From Thermoleophilia bacterium (GTDB taxonomy: Bacteria > Actinomycetota > Thermoleophilia > Miltoncostaeales > Miltoncostaeaceae), in the NCBI GenBank assembly GCA_029861485.1, contig JAOTZF010000118.1, positions 1 through 5,826 on the forward strand: a stretch of DNA of 5,826 nt, given 5' to 3'. Shown one piece after another: positions 5,281 to 5,826 of the stretch; position 1 is the stretch's first letter, and each line of letters starts with the position of its first letter. Under the pieces are notes generated by a model. That model made no database searches, was not told the DNA's origin, and saw only the letters and a list, made by a program, of their open reading frames with translations. The position numbers were made by a program, and so were the translations under genes.

Positions 5281-5309
5281 GATATCGACCAATCGCCGAA
5301 ACCGCTCAA
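5281..5309 (-). promoter_or_regulatory. Candidate promoter of the PilZ gene, possibly giving a leaderless transcript
   Basis: On the minus strand, TTGAGC (5309-5304, 4 of 6 to TTGACA), a 17-base spacer and GATATC (5286-5281, 3 of 6 to TATAAT) end six bases before ATG 5274. Transcription would start at or next to the ATG, which would explain the missing ribosome site. The -10 match is poor. Confidence 0.3.
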
Positions 5310-5330
5310 GTGTGGGGATGGGTAGTTCTC

Positions 5331-5344
5331 GTGACGTCCGTCAC
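5331..5344. promoter_or_regulatory. CRP/FNR-like operator dyad GTGAC-N4-GTCAC (copy 2)
   Basis: A perfect dyad, GTGAC GTCC GTCAC, has the same arms and spacing as the one at 3840-3853. It is centred about 63 bases upstream of the PilZ ATG. If transcription starts next to that ATG, this is close to the class I activator position of CRP (-61.5). It also lies just past the oxidoreductase stop. The regulator is unknown. Confidence 0.42.
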
Positions 5345-5353
5345 CCACCCGTG

Positions 5354-5826
5354 TCAGGCCGGGGCCACGGAGAGCACGAGCTTTCCGAAGTGCTCGCTCT
5401 GCTGCATGCGCCGGTGGGCCTCGCCCGCCTCGGCGAGGGGCAGCACCTGGTCCACCACCGGCCCGATCGTACCCTGCTCCAGGGCCGTCCCGAAGCGGGC
5501 CAGGAAGCCCTCGACGATCGCGGCCTTCTCCTCGTTGGGTCGCGCGCGCAGGGTCGAGCCGATGATCTGCAAGCGCTTCATCATCACGAGACCGAGGTTC
5601 AGCTCCGCCTTCGCGCCGCCCATCAGCCCCATGATCACCAGGCGTCCGCCCACGGCGAGGCTCTGGAGGTTGCGCTCGAGGTAGGGGCCGGCGATGTAGT
5701 CGAGGACGACGTCCACCCCCGCGCCACCGGTCGCCTCCTTCGCGGCCAGGACGAAGTCGGCCTCGTTGTAGTTCACGGCGACGTCGGCTCCGAGCTCGCG
5801 GCACTTCGCGCACTTGGCGTCCGAGC
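5354..5826 (-). CDS. Zeta-crystallin/PIG3-like NAD(P)H:quinone oxidoreductase, C-terminal half (cut by window edge)
   Basis: This is a medium-chain dehydrogenase/reductase of the zinc-free quinone oxidoreductase type, which uses NAD(P)H to reduce quinones or related carbonyl compounds in the cytoplasm. The visible 156 codons run off the right edge with no start. The first internal candidate, a GTG at 5776, is a normal valine inside the conserved ELGADVAVNY stretch, so it is not the start. Visible landmarks are KCAKCRELGAD and VAVNYNEADF of the nucleotide-binding region, TGGAGVDVVLDYIAG, then the core GGRLVIMGLMGG. The C-terminal part, with GKLVLSV near the end, is typical of the family. About half of the usual ~325 residues are present, so the catalytic N-terminal domain is unseen. 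It reads toward the PilZ gene. The exact substrate cannot be told from this part. Confidence 0.88.
   Translation of the reverse strand, partial: SDAKCAKCRELGADVAVNYNEADFVLAAKEATGGAGVDVVLDYIAGPYLERNLQSLAVGGRLVIMGLMGGAKAELNLGLVMMKRLQIIGSTLRARPNEEKAAIVEGFLARFGTALEQGTIGPVVDQVLPLAEAGEAHRRMQQSEHFGKLVLSVAPA

Overview
The window is GC-rich DNA (roughly two thirds G+C by eye) carrying the end of a division and cell-wall (dcw) cluster and a following housekeeping region. The two division proteins, the 'VPTFLRRQ'-type FtsZ tail, and a small PilZ protein resembling those multiplied in Myxococcus-type genomes suggest a deltaproteobacterial-grade organism such as Myxococcota or a neighbour. That placement is inference. 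Translation starts use G-rich Shine-Dalgarno sites: GGGGGG precedes ftsA, ftsZ and a small ORF.

Layout: the left edge holds what may be the last codons of ftsQ, then ftsA (85-1314, +) and ftsZ (1450-2847, +). A sigma70-like promoter lies in the ftsA-ftsZ gap, and a strong hairpin terminator (2868-2906) closes the cluster. Next on the + strand is a stand-alone crotonase-superfamily gene (2954-3763) whose two classical hydratase glutamates are replaced. The 450-base stretch 3764-4213 is not empty. It holds a CRP/FNR-like dyad, two leader hairpins, a probable 28-residue single-membrane-segment ORF (4003-4089), and a cloverleaf of three perfect hairpins closed by a perfect 8-bp stem (4115-4212). 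On the minus strand, reading toward the cloverleaf, are a zeta-crystallin-like quinone oxidoreductase (cut by the right edge), a PilZ-domain protein and ndk.

How the genes relate: FtsA anchors FtsZ filaments to the membrane by binding the FtsZ C-terminal peptide. Here FtsZ ends with two copies of that peptide 20 residues apart, which is the most interesting protein-level observation. The other genes (crotonase, nucleoside diphosphate kinase, PilZ protein, oxidoreductase) show no obvious shared pathway with division. The other main observation is a pair of intergenic GTGAC-N4-GTCAC dyads, one upstream of the small ORF and one upstream of the PilZ gene, which could mark a common regulator. I see no mobile element, CRISPR array, tRNA or rRNA.
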